Source of the DNA: an uncultured cyanobacterium
GTDB lineage: Bacteria; Cyanobacteriota; Cyanobacteriia; PCC-6307; Cyanobiaceae
Direction: 5' to 3'
Assembly: GCA_903917565.1 (NCBI GenBank)
Contig: CAIXBB010000030.1
Span: 29,040 to 93,039, forward strand
Length of the DNA stretch: 64,000 bases
Of this stretch, positions 40,863-51,042 are shown piece after piece. Every line of letters begins with the position of its first letter. Positions within the stretch are counted from its first letter, which is position 1. The notes below the pieces were generated by a model, which saw nothing but the letters and a program-made list of their open reading frames with translations, was not told the origin of the DNA and did no database searches. The translations under genes and the position numbers were made by a program.

Positions 40863-41570
40863 ATGGCCCGTCTCCAGGAAGCCCTGCGCTCGCTTCGCAC
40901 CCTGCGACTGCTGGGGGACATCGGCCGCAGCGGCGGGTCCCTGAGCAGCGTGGCCGACCTGGTGGACAACTTCGCCGGCAGCCAGCAGATGGCCCTCTGC
41001 CTCGAACGCTTTCTGTCCCTGCCCGGTGGCCGGGAGCTGCTGACGGAGGCCCCAGCGCCGCTGCAACTGGATCTGGCGACCCTGGCGCAGCTGCCGTGGG
41101 GCACCCTTGGCCACAGCGTGGCCGCGGTGTTGCAGCGGCTCGGCTACGACCCGGACTTCGCCCGGCCCCGGCCCGTGGAAACGCCGGAGCAGTGGCTGAT
41201 CCAACGCCTCGCCACCACCCACGACATCCACCACGTCGTGAGCGGGTTCGCCACCGTCGGTGAGGGGGAGAACGGGGTGCTGGCGATCACAGCCGTGCAG
41301 ATCGGTTTCCCCGCCTTCGTGATCCTCAACACGGCGGCGGCCTTCGGCAGCTTCCGCTTCCAGCCCGAGCGCTATGGCCTGGTGAGCCAGGCGATCGCCC
41401 GCGGCATGGCCATTGGCCTGGCCAGCGCCCCCTTCTGCGTGCAGCGCTGGGAAGCGGGATGGGAGCGGCCCCTGGCCGACTGGCGGCGGGAGCTGGGGGT
41501 GCTCCATCCCCTGCAGGAGGAGCCCTATGCCATGGCCCGGATGCTGGACGATCTAGACGCGGAGCTGTGA
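40863..41570 (+). CDS. Coq4-family protein
   Basis: A 235-residue protein with the Coq4 metal-binding motif H-D-x-x-H-x11-E, seen as HDIHHVVSGFATVGEGE near residue 121. Helical stretches such as MARLQEALRSLRTLRLLG start the protein. Coq4 in mitochondria organises the coenzyme Q complex and is reported to act in replacement of the ring C1 carboxyl group. Cyanobacteria make plastoquinone by another route, so the substrate here is open: a quinone or another isoprenoid is possible. The ATG at 40863 follows a 109-base divergent spacer. Confidence 0.78.
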   Translation: MARLQEALRSLRTLRLLGDIGRSGGSLSSVADLVDNFAGSQQMALCLERFLSLPGGRELLTEAPAPLQLDLATLAQLPWGTLGHSVAAVLQRLGYDPDFARPRPVETPEQWLIQRLATTHDIHHVVSGFATVGEGENGVLAITAVQIGFPAFVILNTAAAFGSFRFQPERYGLVSQAIARGMAIGLASAPFCVQRWEAGWERPLADWRRELGVLHPLQEEPYAMARMLDDLDAEL

Positions 41571-41600
41571 GCGGGGGCCTGCGTTGGGCGGCTCAGGCGT

Positions 41601-41885
41601 TCAGGCGCGGATCTCGAACCAGTCGGTGCCCGCCACCGCCACCTGGCCGCTGCTGACACCGCTCACCTGGGCGCCCTGGGGCCCCTTCTCGCACCAGAGC
41701 CGCAGCTCCACCAGCCGATCCGGAAGCCCTTCGGCCTCCAGGTCCACCGAACCGTCAGAGCGGTTGCGCACCCAGCCGCTGAGGCCGAGGTCGATGGCCT
41801 TCTGGCGGCAGCCCACCCGATACCCCACCCCCTGCACCAGCCCCCGCACGTTCATGCGCCAGCGTTCATGGGGCGAGGAGGTCAC
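41601..41885 (-). CDS. Acylphosphatase
   Basis: A 94-residue protein with the acylphosphatase signature: the phosphate-binding loop GLVQGVGYR with the catalytic Arg, and GWVRNRSDGSVDLEAEG with the catalytic Asn. It hydrolyses acyl phosphates such as carbamoyl or 1,3-bisphosphoglycerate. The GTG at 41885 overlaps the cobB stop (GTGA), giving an N-terminus of the normal length; the ATG at 41855 would remove the first beta strand. It is the last gene in the petH-zwf-opcA-cobB direction. Confidence 0.88.
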   Translation of the reverse strand: MTSSPHERWRMNVRGLVQGVGYRVGCRQKAIDLGLSGWVRNRSDGSVDLEAEGLPDRLVELRLWCEKGPQGAQVSGVSSGQVAVAGTDWFEIRA

Positions 41886-43348
41886 CCGGAGAGCGGGCTG
41901 TACGAAACGGCGTTCGTCGGCAGCGGCACGGCGTTGGCGGCGGCTTTCGCCAGTCTCGAGGGAATCGCCGGGCATCCAGCCCAGTGGAGGTGCAGCCAGC
42001 TGGCGTGAACGGTCGGGGCGGTCCATCCTTCGCTCCTTGCTGGTGTTCCCCAGCCTTCAAGTTGCCACAGGCCCTGCCCCTCTGCCAACTCATCACCCAG
42101 AGGCGGGCGGGGCTGCAGTTGCCAGCGGTGGAACTCATGGCCCCAGAGGGCTTCCCCGCGGCGGACCAGCAGTCCATCGGCGCCCGGCAGGGCCTGCCGG
42201 TAGCCGAGGCTGAGGGCACCGCGGCGGGCCTTGAAGGGGAGCAGGCCGGCCATGGGGTGCAGGATCCCGTTCCCATCCTCCAGCTCCCGGCCCAGCAGCA
42301 GCAGACCGCCGCATTCGGCCACGATCGGCAGACCGGCGCGGGCGGCGGCGGCGAGGAATCCCAGGCTGCGCCGGCTGGCCGCCAGCTGGGCGCCATGCAG
42401 CTCGGGATAGCCCCCGGGCAGCAGCACCGCCCGGCAGTCCGCCGGCAGGGGCTCGTCGGCCAGGGGACTCCAGGGCACCGTCCGCAGGCCGCAGGCCGAG
42501 AGCAACTCCTGGGCTTCGGGATAGCGGAAGTGGAAGGCGGCGTCGCTGGCGATCGCCACGGGCAGGGGGCCGTGGGCCACGGCGGCGGCGGCGTTGGCGA
42601 CGGCGCCCGGAGCCGGCGGGGCCTGCTCCAGGCACCAGCGAATCGGATCCAGCCGCTCCGGCGGGCCGGCGGGCGGCGCCAGCAGGGGCCAGAGCCGAGC
42701 CAGATCGAGATGATCTTCGGCCAGCCGGGCCCAGATCCGCTGGCGCTCGCCCAGGTCGCCCAGTTCGCCCGGGGTGAGCAGGCCCAGGTGGCGGGAGGGC
42801 AATTCCAGGCTGGGATGGCTGGGCAGCACCCCCAGCAGGGGAACCTCGATCGCGTGGAGAGCTTCGGCCAGCAGGCGATGGTGCCGTTCGCTGCCGACCC
42901 GGTTGAGCACCACCCCGGCCAGGGCCACCCGGGGCGGGCCGTGGTCACGGAAACCGCGCACCAGGGCCGCCAGGCTGCCGGCCTGGCGTGACGCCTCCAC
43001 CACGAGCACCACCGGCAGCCCCAGCAGATCCGCCACGGCGGCGGAACTGCCCTCGCTGCCGGAGCCACGGCCATCGAACAGGCCCATGACCCCCTCCACC
43101 AGCACGTGAGCGGCCCGGCCGCCATGCCAGCGGTAGCAGCGCCGCACCCAGGCCTCGCCGCAGAGCAGGGGGTCGAGGTTGCGGCAGGGGCGGCCCGCCA
43201 CTGCCCCGAGCAACTGCGGGTCGAGGTAGTCGGGCCCCACCTTGAAGGGCTGGAGGGTCTCCCCCCGCGCCCGCGCCACGGCCGCCAGGGTGAGGCTGAG
43301 CAGGGTCTTGCCGCTGCCGCTGCAGGGGGCGGCGATCAGGCAACTCAT
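41882..43348 (-). CDS. cobB: Cobyrinate a,c-diamide synthase
   Basis: A 488-residue amidotransferase (CobB/CbiA) that amidates the a and c side chains of cobyrinate in corrinoid synthesis. The ATP site is IAAPCSGSGKTLLSL, followed by PFKVGPDYLDP and the GVMGLFDG strand; the glutaminase half carries the nucleophile Cys in IVAECGGLLLLG and a terminal His in VHASWLHLHW. Marine and freshwater picocyanobacteria make pseudocobalamin, so the gene fits. It lies 39 bases after opcA and overlaps the acylphosphatase start. Confidence 0.94.
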   Translation of the reverse strand: MSCLIAAPCSGSGKTLLSLTLAAVARARGETLQPFKVGPDYLDPQLLGAVAGRPCRNLDPLLCGEAWVRRCYRWHGGRAAHVLVEGVMGLFDGRGSGSEGSSAAVADLLGLPVVLVVEASRQAGSLAALVRGFRDHGPPRVALAGVVLNRVGSERHHRLLAEALHAIEVPLLGVLPSHPSLELPSRHLGLLTPGELGDLGERQRIWARLAEDHLDLARLWPLLAPPAGPPERLDPIRWCLEQAPPAPGAVANAAAAVAHGPLPVAIASDAAFHFRYPEAQELLSACGLRTVPWSPLADEPLPADCRAVLLPGGYPELHGAQLAASRRSLGFLAAAARAGLPIVAECGGLLLLGRELEDGNGILHPMAGLLPFKARRGALSLGYRQALPGADGLLVRRGEALWGHEFHRWQLQPRPPLGDELAEGQGLWQLEGWGTPARSEGWTAPTVHASWLHLHWAGCPAIPSRLAKAAANAVPLPTNAVSYSPLSG

Positions 43349-43387
43349 GCGGTGGGTGGCGCAGCCGGGGAAGGTGGGGCGGGGACT

Positions 43388-44686
43388 TCAGGCTGGCAGA
43401 AGGCTGGCTGCCATCGGCACGGCCGCCGCCAGCAGCGGGGCGGTGGAATCGTGGCCACCGGAGAGCAGGCGGGCCATTTCCATCTCCTCACTCTCCTCGG
43501 GCAGGGGGACCACGTCCTCGGCCAGCTCCATGCTGGCCATGCCGCCCGATTCCAGCCGCATGCAGCCCCCCGATTCCGAGCAGAGGATCACGCACAGGGG
43601 CGGCCGGTGCGCAGGTTCGCAGATCAGCCGCATACCGACGATGGCGCCCGGATGGGTCTTGGGCACCCCCATGGGCACGGGCATGAGCGTGAACTGAACG
43701 GACACACCGTCATTGCGCTCGAACTCGGCCGTGATTCCCGGGCCCGGTCCATCCACCTCCACCACATAGCTGCTCACCAGATGCCAGCCCAGGCGGTCGG
43801 CGATCCAGGCCGCCAGCAGCAGCCCCTTGACCGGGTGGTCCCCCTCCACGTCGATGTCGAGCTGCACCACATGGCCGAGGGCATCGCGACGGGACGGGGG
43901 GTCGAACACCATGGCCAGAGATTCACGCCAGGTGCGGAGCCGCAGCCAGTTGAGATCGTTGACGGCCTGACCGGCGCTGATCCGGGACAGCATCAGGTCG
44001 AGGCAGCGGCGCGGTTGCCCGAGGGAACTGTCGATCACCAGGCGCCGGGGCACCGGTGCCAGCGCCTCCAGCATCTCGGGGGGCTCATCCAGGCTGCTGT
44101 TCCACCACACCCAGCAGGGCAGGGTGTCATCCACCAGGGTCTGGATCAGGTCGAGGCCCTGCTGCAGGGCTCCCATGCCGCCGCGCAGCACCACCACATC
44201 CCCACAGGTGGCTCCGGCGCCTCCCTCCTCCGGCAGCGGGCAGTAGGCCGCCACCAGGGTCTCGAGGGGATGGCCGGGGTCGAGGGTGGGGGCAAGGGTG
44301 ATCAGCCGCCGTGGCATGTGGGCGCTGATGGCGCTCTCCACGAACTGGCCACGCAGATCCTGACCCCTGTGATCCCCATCCTTCTGGCCGATGGCCCAGG
44401 CCAGTCTGGGATCCATGGGGGCCGTGCTCTGAGGCAGATCGGTGTCCGGTACGGCCAAGCGGGCCGCCTCCAGAAGCTCCCTGCGCAGCAGGCCGGTGAT
44501 CGGCCCGTCGACCCGGCCGATGCGCACCATCTGCTGCTCCAGCCAGGAGGGTTCCCACACCACAAGGGTGAAGGTGGTGGCCCCTGTGGACCCCTCCAGA
44601 TCATGGGTCCAGAGGCGCTGGAGGTAGGGATGGACCTCCTCGGGCGGCAGATCGAGGGGAGCCTGGAGGGTGAGCTGGGGAGCCAT
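43388..44686 (-). CDS. opcA: Glucose-6-phosphate dehydrogenase assembly protein OpcA
   Basis: A 432-residue protein needed to assemble and redox-regulate active cyanobacterial G6PDH. The sequence has the OpcA family features RTWRESLAMVFDPPSRR and LLLAAWIADRLGWHLVSS in the C-terminal half, and EGSTGATTFTLVVWEP near the N-terminus. It follows zwf by 74 bases in the same direction, the classic opc arrangement. Several Cys residues (LICEP, VILCSESGGC) may take part in thioredoxin-linked control, as the oxidised OpcA activates the enzyme in the dark; that role is inferred from the family. Confidence 0.93.
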   Translation of the reverse strand: MAPQLTLQAPLDLPPEEVHPYLQRLWTHDLEGSTGATTFTLVVWEPSWLEQQMVRIGRVDGPITGLLRRELLEAARLAVPDTDLPQSTAPMDPRLAWAIGQKDGDHRGQDLRGQFVESAISAHMPRRLITLAPTLDPGHPLETLVAAYCPLPEEGGAGATCGDVVVLRGGMGALQQGLDLIQTLVDDTLPCWVWWNSSLDEPPEMLEALAPVPRRLVIDSSLGQPRRCLDLMLSRISAGQAVNDLNWLRLRTWRESLAMVFDPPSRRDALGHVVQLDIDVEGDHPVKGLLLAAWIADRLGWHLVSSYVVEVDGPGPGITAEFERNDGVSVQFTLMPVPMGVPKTHPGAIVGMRLICEPAHRPPLCVILCSESGGCMRLESGGMASMELAEDVVPLPEESEEMEMARLLSGGHDSTAPLLAAAVPMAASLLPA

Positions 44687-44760
44687 AGGGGGCGATGGAG
44701 GGGGCGGAGATCGCTGGTCGGGGGAAACGGATCGGAAGGGAGGGGCCGTGAAGCCGTTCC

Positions 44761-46284
44761 TCAGGGGCGACGCCAGATCAGGCCGTCATCGGCCAGGAGA
44801 CCATCGGCGGCGGCAGGCCCCCAGGTGCGGGCTTCGTAGGGGTGGACCGGCAGCTGCCAGGGGGACTCCTCGATCAGGGCCAGCAGAGGCGTGTAGAGCC
44901 GCCAGGCCGCTTCCACTTCGTCGCTGCGGGTGAACAGGGTTGGATCCCCCAGCATGGCGTCAGCGAGCAGCCGGACGTAGCCCTCGTCGGAGGGTTCTCC
45001 GAAGGATTCGTCGTAACTGAAGGCCATGTCAACGGGCCGGCTGCGCATCCCCGATCCCGGGGCCTTCACCTCGAACTTGAACTCGGCGCCCTCGTCGGGC
45101 TGGATGCGCAGAATCAGCTGGTTGGGAGTGGGGGCGCCACCGGCGGCGTCGAAGAGGTGCACCGGGGCCTCGCGGAAGGTGAGCACCACCTCGCTGAGAC
45201 GCTTCGGCAACCGCTTGCCGGTGCGCAGATAGAAGGGAACGCCCTGCCAGCGCCAGTTGTTGATGGCCACCTTCATGGCCACGTAGGTCTCGGTGGTGCT
45301 GTTGGGGTTCACCCCCGGCTCCTGGCGGTAGCCGGGCAGGGGCTTGGTCAGGCTGCCGCCAGGGGCGTACTGGCCGCGCACGCAGCACTTCCAGGCCTCG
45401 TCCTCATTGGCCAGGCGGGCCGACTGCAGCACCTTGGCCTTCTCGTTGCGGATGGCCTCCGGATCGAACCGCCCTGGAGCCTCCATGGCCGTGAGGGCCA
45501 GGATCTGGGTGAGGTGGTTCTGCACCATGTCCCGCAGGGCGCCGGAGGATTCGTAGTAGCCGGCCCGTTCCTCCACCCCCACGGTTTCGGCGGCGGTGAT
45601 CTGGACGCTGGAGATGTAGTTGCGGTTCCAGATCGGCTCGAAGATCGTGTTGGCGAAGCGCAGCACCAGGATGTTCTGGACCGTTTCCTTGCCCAGGTAA
45701 TGGTCGATGCGGAACACCTGGCTTTCCTTGGCGCAGGCCTGCACCACCTTGTTGAGGGCCTGGGCGCTGGCGTAATCCCGGCCGAAGGGCTTCTCGATCA
45801 CCACCCGGCTGCGTTCCGGGTCGGCCAGCAGGCCGGCCCCGGCCAGGGCACGGCAGCCGCTGCCGTAGAACTCCGGCGACACCGAGAGGTAGAAGGTGCG
45901 GTTGCCGCGGGTGGCCCGCAACCGGTCGATGCCCTCGAGCCGCTGGCCGAGGCGCATCAGGTGCTCGGGCTGCTGCAGATCCACCGGCTCGTAGAAGAGC
46001 CCCTGGGCGAACTGCTCCCAGGCCGTGCGATGGGAGGCGATCTCATCGACCAGTGCGGCGCCCATCTTTTCGCGGAACTCCTCGTCGCTCCAGGGCCGGC
46101 GGGCGCAGCCGAGCACGGCGAACTCGCTGGGCAGGCGGCGCTGGCGGAACAGCTCGAACAGCGCCGGGATCAGCTTGCGGTGGGTGAGGTCACCGCTGGC
46201 CCCGAAGATGACGATGCACTGGGGCGAGATCACCCGCTCCTGGCGCAGACCCACCCGCAGGGGATTGGTGAGGATGGCGGTCAT
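44761..46284 (-). CDS. zwf: Glucose-6-phosphate 1-dehydrogenase
   Basis: A 507-residue NADP-dependent enzyme opening the oxidative pentose-phosphate pathway, the main NADPH source in the dark. The dinucleotide site is IFGASGDLTHRKLIPALF, the substrate-binding and catalytic region is RIDHYLGKETVQNILVLRF, and the structural NADP region is near the C-terminal RPVDMAFSYDESFG. It starts at the ATG 46284, and its 163-base upstream region holds the terminator of petH at 46390-46411, so it has its own promoter. opcA follows. Confidence 0.96.
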   Translation of the reverse strand: MTAILTNPLRVGLRQERVISPQCIVIFGASGDLTHRKLIPALFELFRQRRLPSEFAVLGCARRPWSDEEFREKMGAALVDEIASHRTAWEQFAQGLFYEPVDLQQPEHLMRLGQRLEGIDRLRATRGNRTFYLSVSPEFYGSGCRALAGAGLLADPERSRVVIEKPFGRDYASAQALNKVVQACAKESQVFRIDHYLGKETVQNILVLRFANTIFEPIWNRNYISSVQITAAETVGVEERAGYYESSGALRDMVQNHLTQILALTAMEAPGRFDPEAIRNEKAKVLQSARLANEDEAWKCCVRGQYAPGGSLTKPLPGYRQEPGVNPNSTTETYVAMKVAINNWRWQGVPFYLRTGKRLPKRLSEVVLTFREAPVHLFDAAGGAPTPNQLILRIQPDEGAEFKFEVKAPGSGMRSRPVDMAFSYDESFGEPSDEGYVRLLADAMLGDPTLFTRSDEVEAAWRLYTPLLALIEESPWQLPVHPYEARTWGPAAADGLLADDGLIWRRP

Positions 46285-46389
46285 GGGGAGGGCGTCCGGT
46301 CACCCTGGTTTAACGGCTGCTCCGGCATCCCGCTGCATCGCCGCCGCAGGGAGCCTGCCGGTGTGTGCATTCTCGGATCGTCGGCCATG

Positions 46390-46411
46390 AAAAAGCCCGC
46401 CGGAAGCGGGC
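46390..46411 (-). terminator. Rho-independent terminator of petH
   Basis: On the minus strand, a perfect six-pair stem GCCCGC/GCGGGC with loop TTCCG is followed directly by five T residues (plus strand AAAAA at 46390-46394). It lies 37 bases after the petH stop and before zwf, in the only T-rich stem-loop position I found in the window. It separates petH from zwf transcription. Confidence 0.75.
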
Positions 46412-46447
46412 CCTGGGGTGATGGAAGGCGCTGGGCAGCCGCCGTGG

Positions 46448-47665
<1,218 letters not shown>

Positions 47666-47703
47666 TCAGGCACCATCGGTGCGGATTCTTTGACCGGAAA
47701 GCG

Positions 47704-47721
47704 CAAACTAGGGTTAGTTTG
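47704..47721. promoter_or_regulatory. Palindrome in the petH/SRPBCC divergent promoter region
   Basis: A perfect seven-base inverted repeat, CAAACTA with TAGTTTG around GGGT, lies 42 bases before the petH start and 73 before the SRPBCC start. It is AT-richer than its surroundings, as expected of an operator. The binding protein is unknown; it does not match the GTA-N8-TAC NtcA consensus. Confidence 0.4.
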
Positions 47722-47793
47722 TGTTCCGTCGCACCATTCCAGGTGCCGACCGCTGCCACCCTCTCTCAAGCCCCGAGCGAGCTCTGATCCGTC

Positions 47794-48369
47794 TTGGCAC
47801 AGCTTCTGGCGTTGTTTCCCAGCCCCGTGACCCTCCCGTCCCCAGAGGCCATGGTCGCCACAGAGTCCTGTTGTGCCCTCGACACGATCCAGCAGGCGAT
47901 GGAAAGGCTCCCCCAGGGCACCCGCCGTCTGGCGGCGCAGCTGCGCCTTGAACTCGCCCCCGAGTGGATCTGGTCGGTGCTCACCGATTACGACCATCTC
48001 GACCGTTTCATCCCCAACCTGACCAGCTCCCGCCAGCTCTGGCGCCGCGGCAACCAGGTCGCCCTGGAGCAGGTGGGCACCCAGCAGTTCTGCGGTCTGC
48101 GCTTCAGTGCCCGCGTCCAGCTGGCGCTGAGCGAAGAACCAGACCAGGGCCGCCTGGCCTTCCGCATGCTGGAGGGCGACTTCCGCTGCTTCCAGGGGCT
48201 CTGGCAGGTGGGCGCCGATGACACCAGCACCTGGCTCCTCTACGACCTCACGGTGCAGGGCAAACCGGGCATGCCGATCGGTCTGATTGAGCAGCGCCTC
48301 AAGGAGGACCTGGCCAGCAATCTCCGGGGCGTCCAGCGGGAAGCCCAGCGGCGCTACGCGCAGAGCTGA
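47794..48369 (+). CDS. SRPBCC (START/cyclase-like) family protein
   Basis: A 191-residue soluble protein with the cyclase/dehydrase (SRPBCC) helix-grip fold: LELAPEWIWSVLTDYDHLDRF is the typical early helix, followed by IPNLTSSRQLWRRGNQVALEQVG and the C-terminal amphipathic helix LIEQRLKEDLASNLRGVQREA. Such proteins bind lipids or hydrophobic ligands; in oxygenic phototrophs several relatives are linked to membranes or pigments. The start is taken at the TTG at 47794; an ATG at 47851 is a sound alternative. The ligand is unknown. Confidence 0.75.
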   Translation: MAQLLALFPSPVTLPSPEAMVATESCCALDTIQQAMERLPQGTRRLAAQLRLELAPEWIWSVLTDYDHLDRFIPNLTSSRQLWRRGNQVALEQVGTQQFCGLRFSARVQLALSEEPDQGRLAFRMLEGDFRCFQGLWQVGADDTSTWLLYDLTVQGKPGMPIGLIEQRLKEDLASNLRGVQREAQRRYAQS

Positions 48370-48465
48370 AGGTTGACCCTGCACTGAGGAGCCGACCGCT
48401 GCCGCCTGCACAGCAATGGGCGCGGCAGGACGGGCGAGCTCCTAACCGGACCCGGAACCGATGGA

Positions 48466-48538
48466 TACCCCCAAGGGGATTCGAACCCCTGTCGCCTCCG
48501 TGAAAGGGAGGTGTCCTAGGCCTCTAGACGATGGGGGC
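48466..48538 (-). tRNA. tRNA-Glu (anticodon UUC)
   Basis: A 73-base cloverleaf on the minus strand. The acceptor stem is GCCCCCA with TGGGGGT, the anticodon stem is CCTCC/GGAGG with loop CTTTCAC and anticodon TTC, and the T arm contains GGTTCGAATCC. The 3' CCA is not encoded (TCC follows). Besides translation, this tRNA supplies glutamate for 5-aminolevulinate synthesis in photosynthetic bacteria. Confidence 0.97.
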
Positions 48539-48664
48539 GAGGCCACAGCCGGCTTGCAACCGATCTGATGTGTTGGACGCTACGGGCCGGAGGGACCCTT
48601 CGTCAAGGAAGGTCGATGGTGGTGGGCGGTGCCCTGGCGGCAGAAGGGCCGGTGGTGTGACGCG

Positions 48665-49831
48665 CTAGGGCTCTGGCGAGCACTGGCCGGTCCAGACCGG
48701 CACCGTGACGTTGAAGCAGGCGCCTTCACCGGGTTCGGACACCGCCCAGATACGGCCCCCATGCACCTCGGCGATGCGGCGGCACACCGACAGCCCCACG
48801 CCGAAGCCGGAGGTGGTGCCGGAGGTCTGGGGCAGCCGCACCCGGTCCTGGAAGATGCGGTGCTGCTCCTCGCGGGGAATGCCCGGGCCGCTGTCGCAGA
48901 TGCTCACCTGCACCCACTGGCTGGTGCGGTGCATGAGGCTGAGACTCACCTTGCCGCCATCGGGGGTGAACTTCAGGGCGTTCTCCAGCAGGTTGAGCAT
49001 CACCTGCCGCATGCGCCGCTGGTCGGCATGGACATCGGGCAGGTCGGCAGGAATGTCGGTGACGAGCCGCAGCCCCCGACCCACCCACAGCTTCTCCAGC
49101 TCCAGGATGGCTTCGGCCGCCACCTGGCTGAGGTCGAGGCGCTGGGGATTGAACATGGCTTCCCAGCGGGTGGTGCCCACCTCCAGCAGGTCCCTGGAGA
49201 GGGCCTCGATGTCGTCGAGCCTGCGGTTGAGCACGTCGCGGAAGCGGCTCTCGTCAATCTGGCCCAGGGCGTGGCTCTGCAGGGCCAGCTTCGCGGCGGT
49301 GAGGGGAGTGCGCAGCTCATGGGCCACCATGCGCAGAAGCCGTTCCTGGACCCCGAGCCGTTCGATCAGCGTTTCGTTCTCCTGCCGCAGCACCAGCAGC
49401 TGGTCCTCGAGCTGAACCTCCCGCTGGCTGCGGCTGCCGTCGATCTCCGCCGGCCTCAGGCTGAGCCCCAGGCTGGTGACCACCTCCATCTGCTGCCAGC
49501 GGGGCAACCAGGTGCGCAGCTGCACCGCCAGGGTGTTGCCGGCGAAGACCTGCTTCGGCAGGGGGTCGAGCTTGATCAGGGCCGGCGTGGCCACCAGCCG
49601 GTGCAGTTCGAGCAGCTCCGGATGGTGGGCCGGGTCGGCCACCTGCAGCGACACCTTGCAGGTGCACTCCTCCGAGTTCAGGAAGCCCAGCAGGGCACGG
49701 AGGTCGGCCGAAGCCATGTGGTGACGGGCCGCCACCAGCATCAACTTCAGGGGTTTCTGGGCCTCAGCGCCGGCGGCGCCGGCCTCGGTCACCGCCGAAG
49801 TGGGGAACTCGGACTCCTCCAAGACCGGCAC
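48665..49831 (-). CDS. sasA: Circadian clock output histidine kinase SasA
   Basis: A 388-residue KaiC-interacting kinase. The N-terminal domain (about residues 28-115) has the KaiB-like thioredoxin-type fold ([11 protein letters not shown], then [20 protein letters not shown] and FAGN), which binds KaiC. The kinase core has the phospho-His171 in [15 protein letters not shown], the N box [14 protein letters not shown], the G1 box [10 protein letters not shown] and G2 GFGVGLSV. SasA passes clock phase to the response regulator RpaA. No kaiABC or rpaA is in the window. It is divergent from the CpcS-like gene. Confidence 0.95.
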   Translation of the reverse strand: MPVLEESEFPTSAVTEAGAAGAEAQKPLKLMLVAARHHMASADLRALLGFLNSEECTCKVSLQVADPAHHPELLELHRLVATPALIKLDPLPKQVFAGNTLAVQLRTWLPRWQQMEVVTSLGLSLRPAEIDGSRSQREVQLEDQLLVLRQENETLIERLGVQERLLRMVAHELRTPLTAAKLALQSHALGQIDESRFRDVLNRRLDDIEALSRDLLEVGTTRWEAMFNPQRLDLSQVAAEAILELEKLWVGRGLRLVTDIPADLPDVHADQRRMRQVMLNLLENALKFTPDGGKVSLSLMHRTSQWVQVSICDSGPGIPREEQHRIFQDRVRLPQTSGTTSGFGVGLSVCRRIAEVHGGRIWAVSEPGEGACFNVTVPVWTGQCSPEP

Positions 49832-49935
49832 GGCAGCCCTTCGGCACTGCCCCCAACCTTATGGGGTTTTGGGCACGACCCCGAAACGTCGCTAGGACTT
49901 CAGGGATCGCCAGACTGCGCCGTGGTGGGCCAGCC

Positions 49936-50493
49936 ATGACCACACCAAGCCAGCCAGGCCTTTCCAGGGAAGCTCCCGTGCAGAGCCGCATCCGGCTCGA
50001 CACCAGCCTGAGACGCTGGTTCGCCCGCAGCCTGGGGCTCTGGCGCTCACGCCGGACCTACTTCTTCACCGAGGACGATGCCGTGCTGCGGGTCGACATG
50101 AACCTGCGCATCGAGGTGCACAGCGAACTGGTGGAGGGGGATGAAGGCTACCGCTTCACCTGGTGGCCGGAAGGGGATCAGCCGTTCTTCGAGCGCAAAC
50201 CCGACTACAGGCCCGAGGGCACCATGGAGGCCTGGCTGTGCGGTCACCAGCTGCGGCGCAGCGGCGGCTACCTGGCGGGGGGCCCCACCGTCAGCCAGAT
50301 CCGCCAGATCGATGAGCACACCATGGCATTCCAGTCCCACTACGACGACTGGGAGGTCCTCGAGCAGATCCGCCTGGTGGATGGGGACAACTACCGCTCC
50401 CGCTCGATCCACACCTGGCGCCACGGCAGCCTCGAACTGGTGGAGCTCCACCACGAGATCCGGTTGGAGGCCGCGGGAGCGCCGATCGGTTAG
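49936..50493 (+). CDS. CpcS/CpeS-like lipocalin-fold protein (putative phycobiliprotein lyase)
   Basis: A 185-residue protein whose core, beginning near SLGLWRSRRTYFFTEDDA, resembles the WxSxRT-type start of T-type/CpcS-like bilin lyases, calycin-fold proteins that attach phycobilins to cysteines of phycobiliproteins. Alternating strands rich in Tyr/Trp/His (YRFTWWPEGD, AFQSHYDDWEVLEQIRLVD) fit a beta-barrel. A phycobilisome-containing host makes this plausible. The ATG at 49936 is chosen; a 25-codon longer form from 49861 would overlap the sasA promoter region. A weaker, general lipocalin-like function is possible. Confidence 0.5.
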   Translation: MTTPSQPGLSREAPVQSRIRLDTSLRRWFARSLGLWRSRRTYFFTEDDAVLRVDMNLRIEVHSELVEGDEGYRFTWWPEGDQPFFERKPDYRPEGTMEAWLCGHQLRRSGGYLAGGPTVSQIRQIDEHTMAFQSHYDDWEVLEQIRLVDGDNYRSRSIHTWRHGSLELVELHHEIRLEAAGAPIG

Positions 50494-50570
50494 GCGCTGT
50501 CGGCGGCGGGGCGCTGACGGCAGGGCCGCCTCGCGGAGCGGTCTCTGCGGCAGGTGTGGCAGCAGCTGTG

Positions 50571-51035
50571 ATGCATCACGATGGGGGTTCACGGATTTCT
50601 ACCCCTTTGTCTCTCCTGCTTCGCCGCACCAGACCGCTGCTGGTGGCACCCCTGGTGGCCATGCCGTTGCTGTTGGCACCCGTAGCGGCCCATGCCGCAC
50701 CCGCCACCGCCGCCGAGATGGGCCTCTACACCCGCATCGGCGCCGTCAACGTCTGCATCTCCCGCGCCGCCGGCATCGATTTCGAGAAATCGGTGGGCAT
50801 CGCCGGCGAAACCATCGCCCAGTTGATCCTGGGCCAGCACAAGGGAGAAATCCAGCAGGTGGGCAACAAGGCCCTCACCATCGAGGAGCTGCGCCGCGGC
50901 GCCATCAACTCGGCGGTGCTCGGAGCCGCCGAAATCTGCCCCAAGGAGGTGCCGCCCGACGTCATGAAGAAGGTTCAGGAGGCCGTCAAGCAGCAGGGCG
51001 CCGCCAAGCCGGCCGCCAAGCCAGCCCCCAAGTGA
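50571..51035 (+). CDS. Small exported protein, unknown
   Basis: A 154-residue protein with a signal peptide: basic start, a hydrophobic stretch (PLLVAPLVAMPLLLAPVAA) and an AHA-A cleavage site near residue 43. The mature part is short and contains a conserved-looking core with two Cys residues (NVCISRAAG and AAEICPKEVP) and the TIEELRRGAINSAVLG helix, then a Lys/Ala/Pro tail. The two cysteines could form a disulphide in the periplasm. I believe similar short proteins occur in picocyanobacteria but assign no function. The ATG at 50571 is used. Confidence 0.6.
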   Translation: MHHDGGSRISTPLSLLLRRTRPLLVAPLVAMPLLLAPVAAHAAPATAAEMGLYTRIGAVNVCISRAAGIDFEKSVGIAGETIAQLILGQHKGEIQQVGNKALTIEELRRGAINSAVLGAAEICPKEVPPDVMKKVQEAVKQQGAAKPAAKPAPK

Positions 51036-51042
51036 GCCTCTG

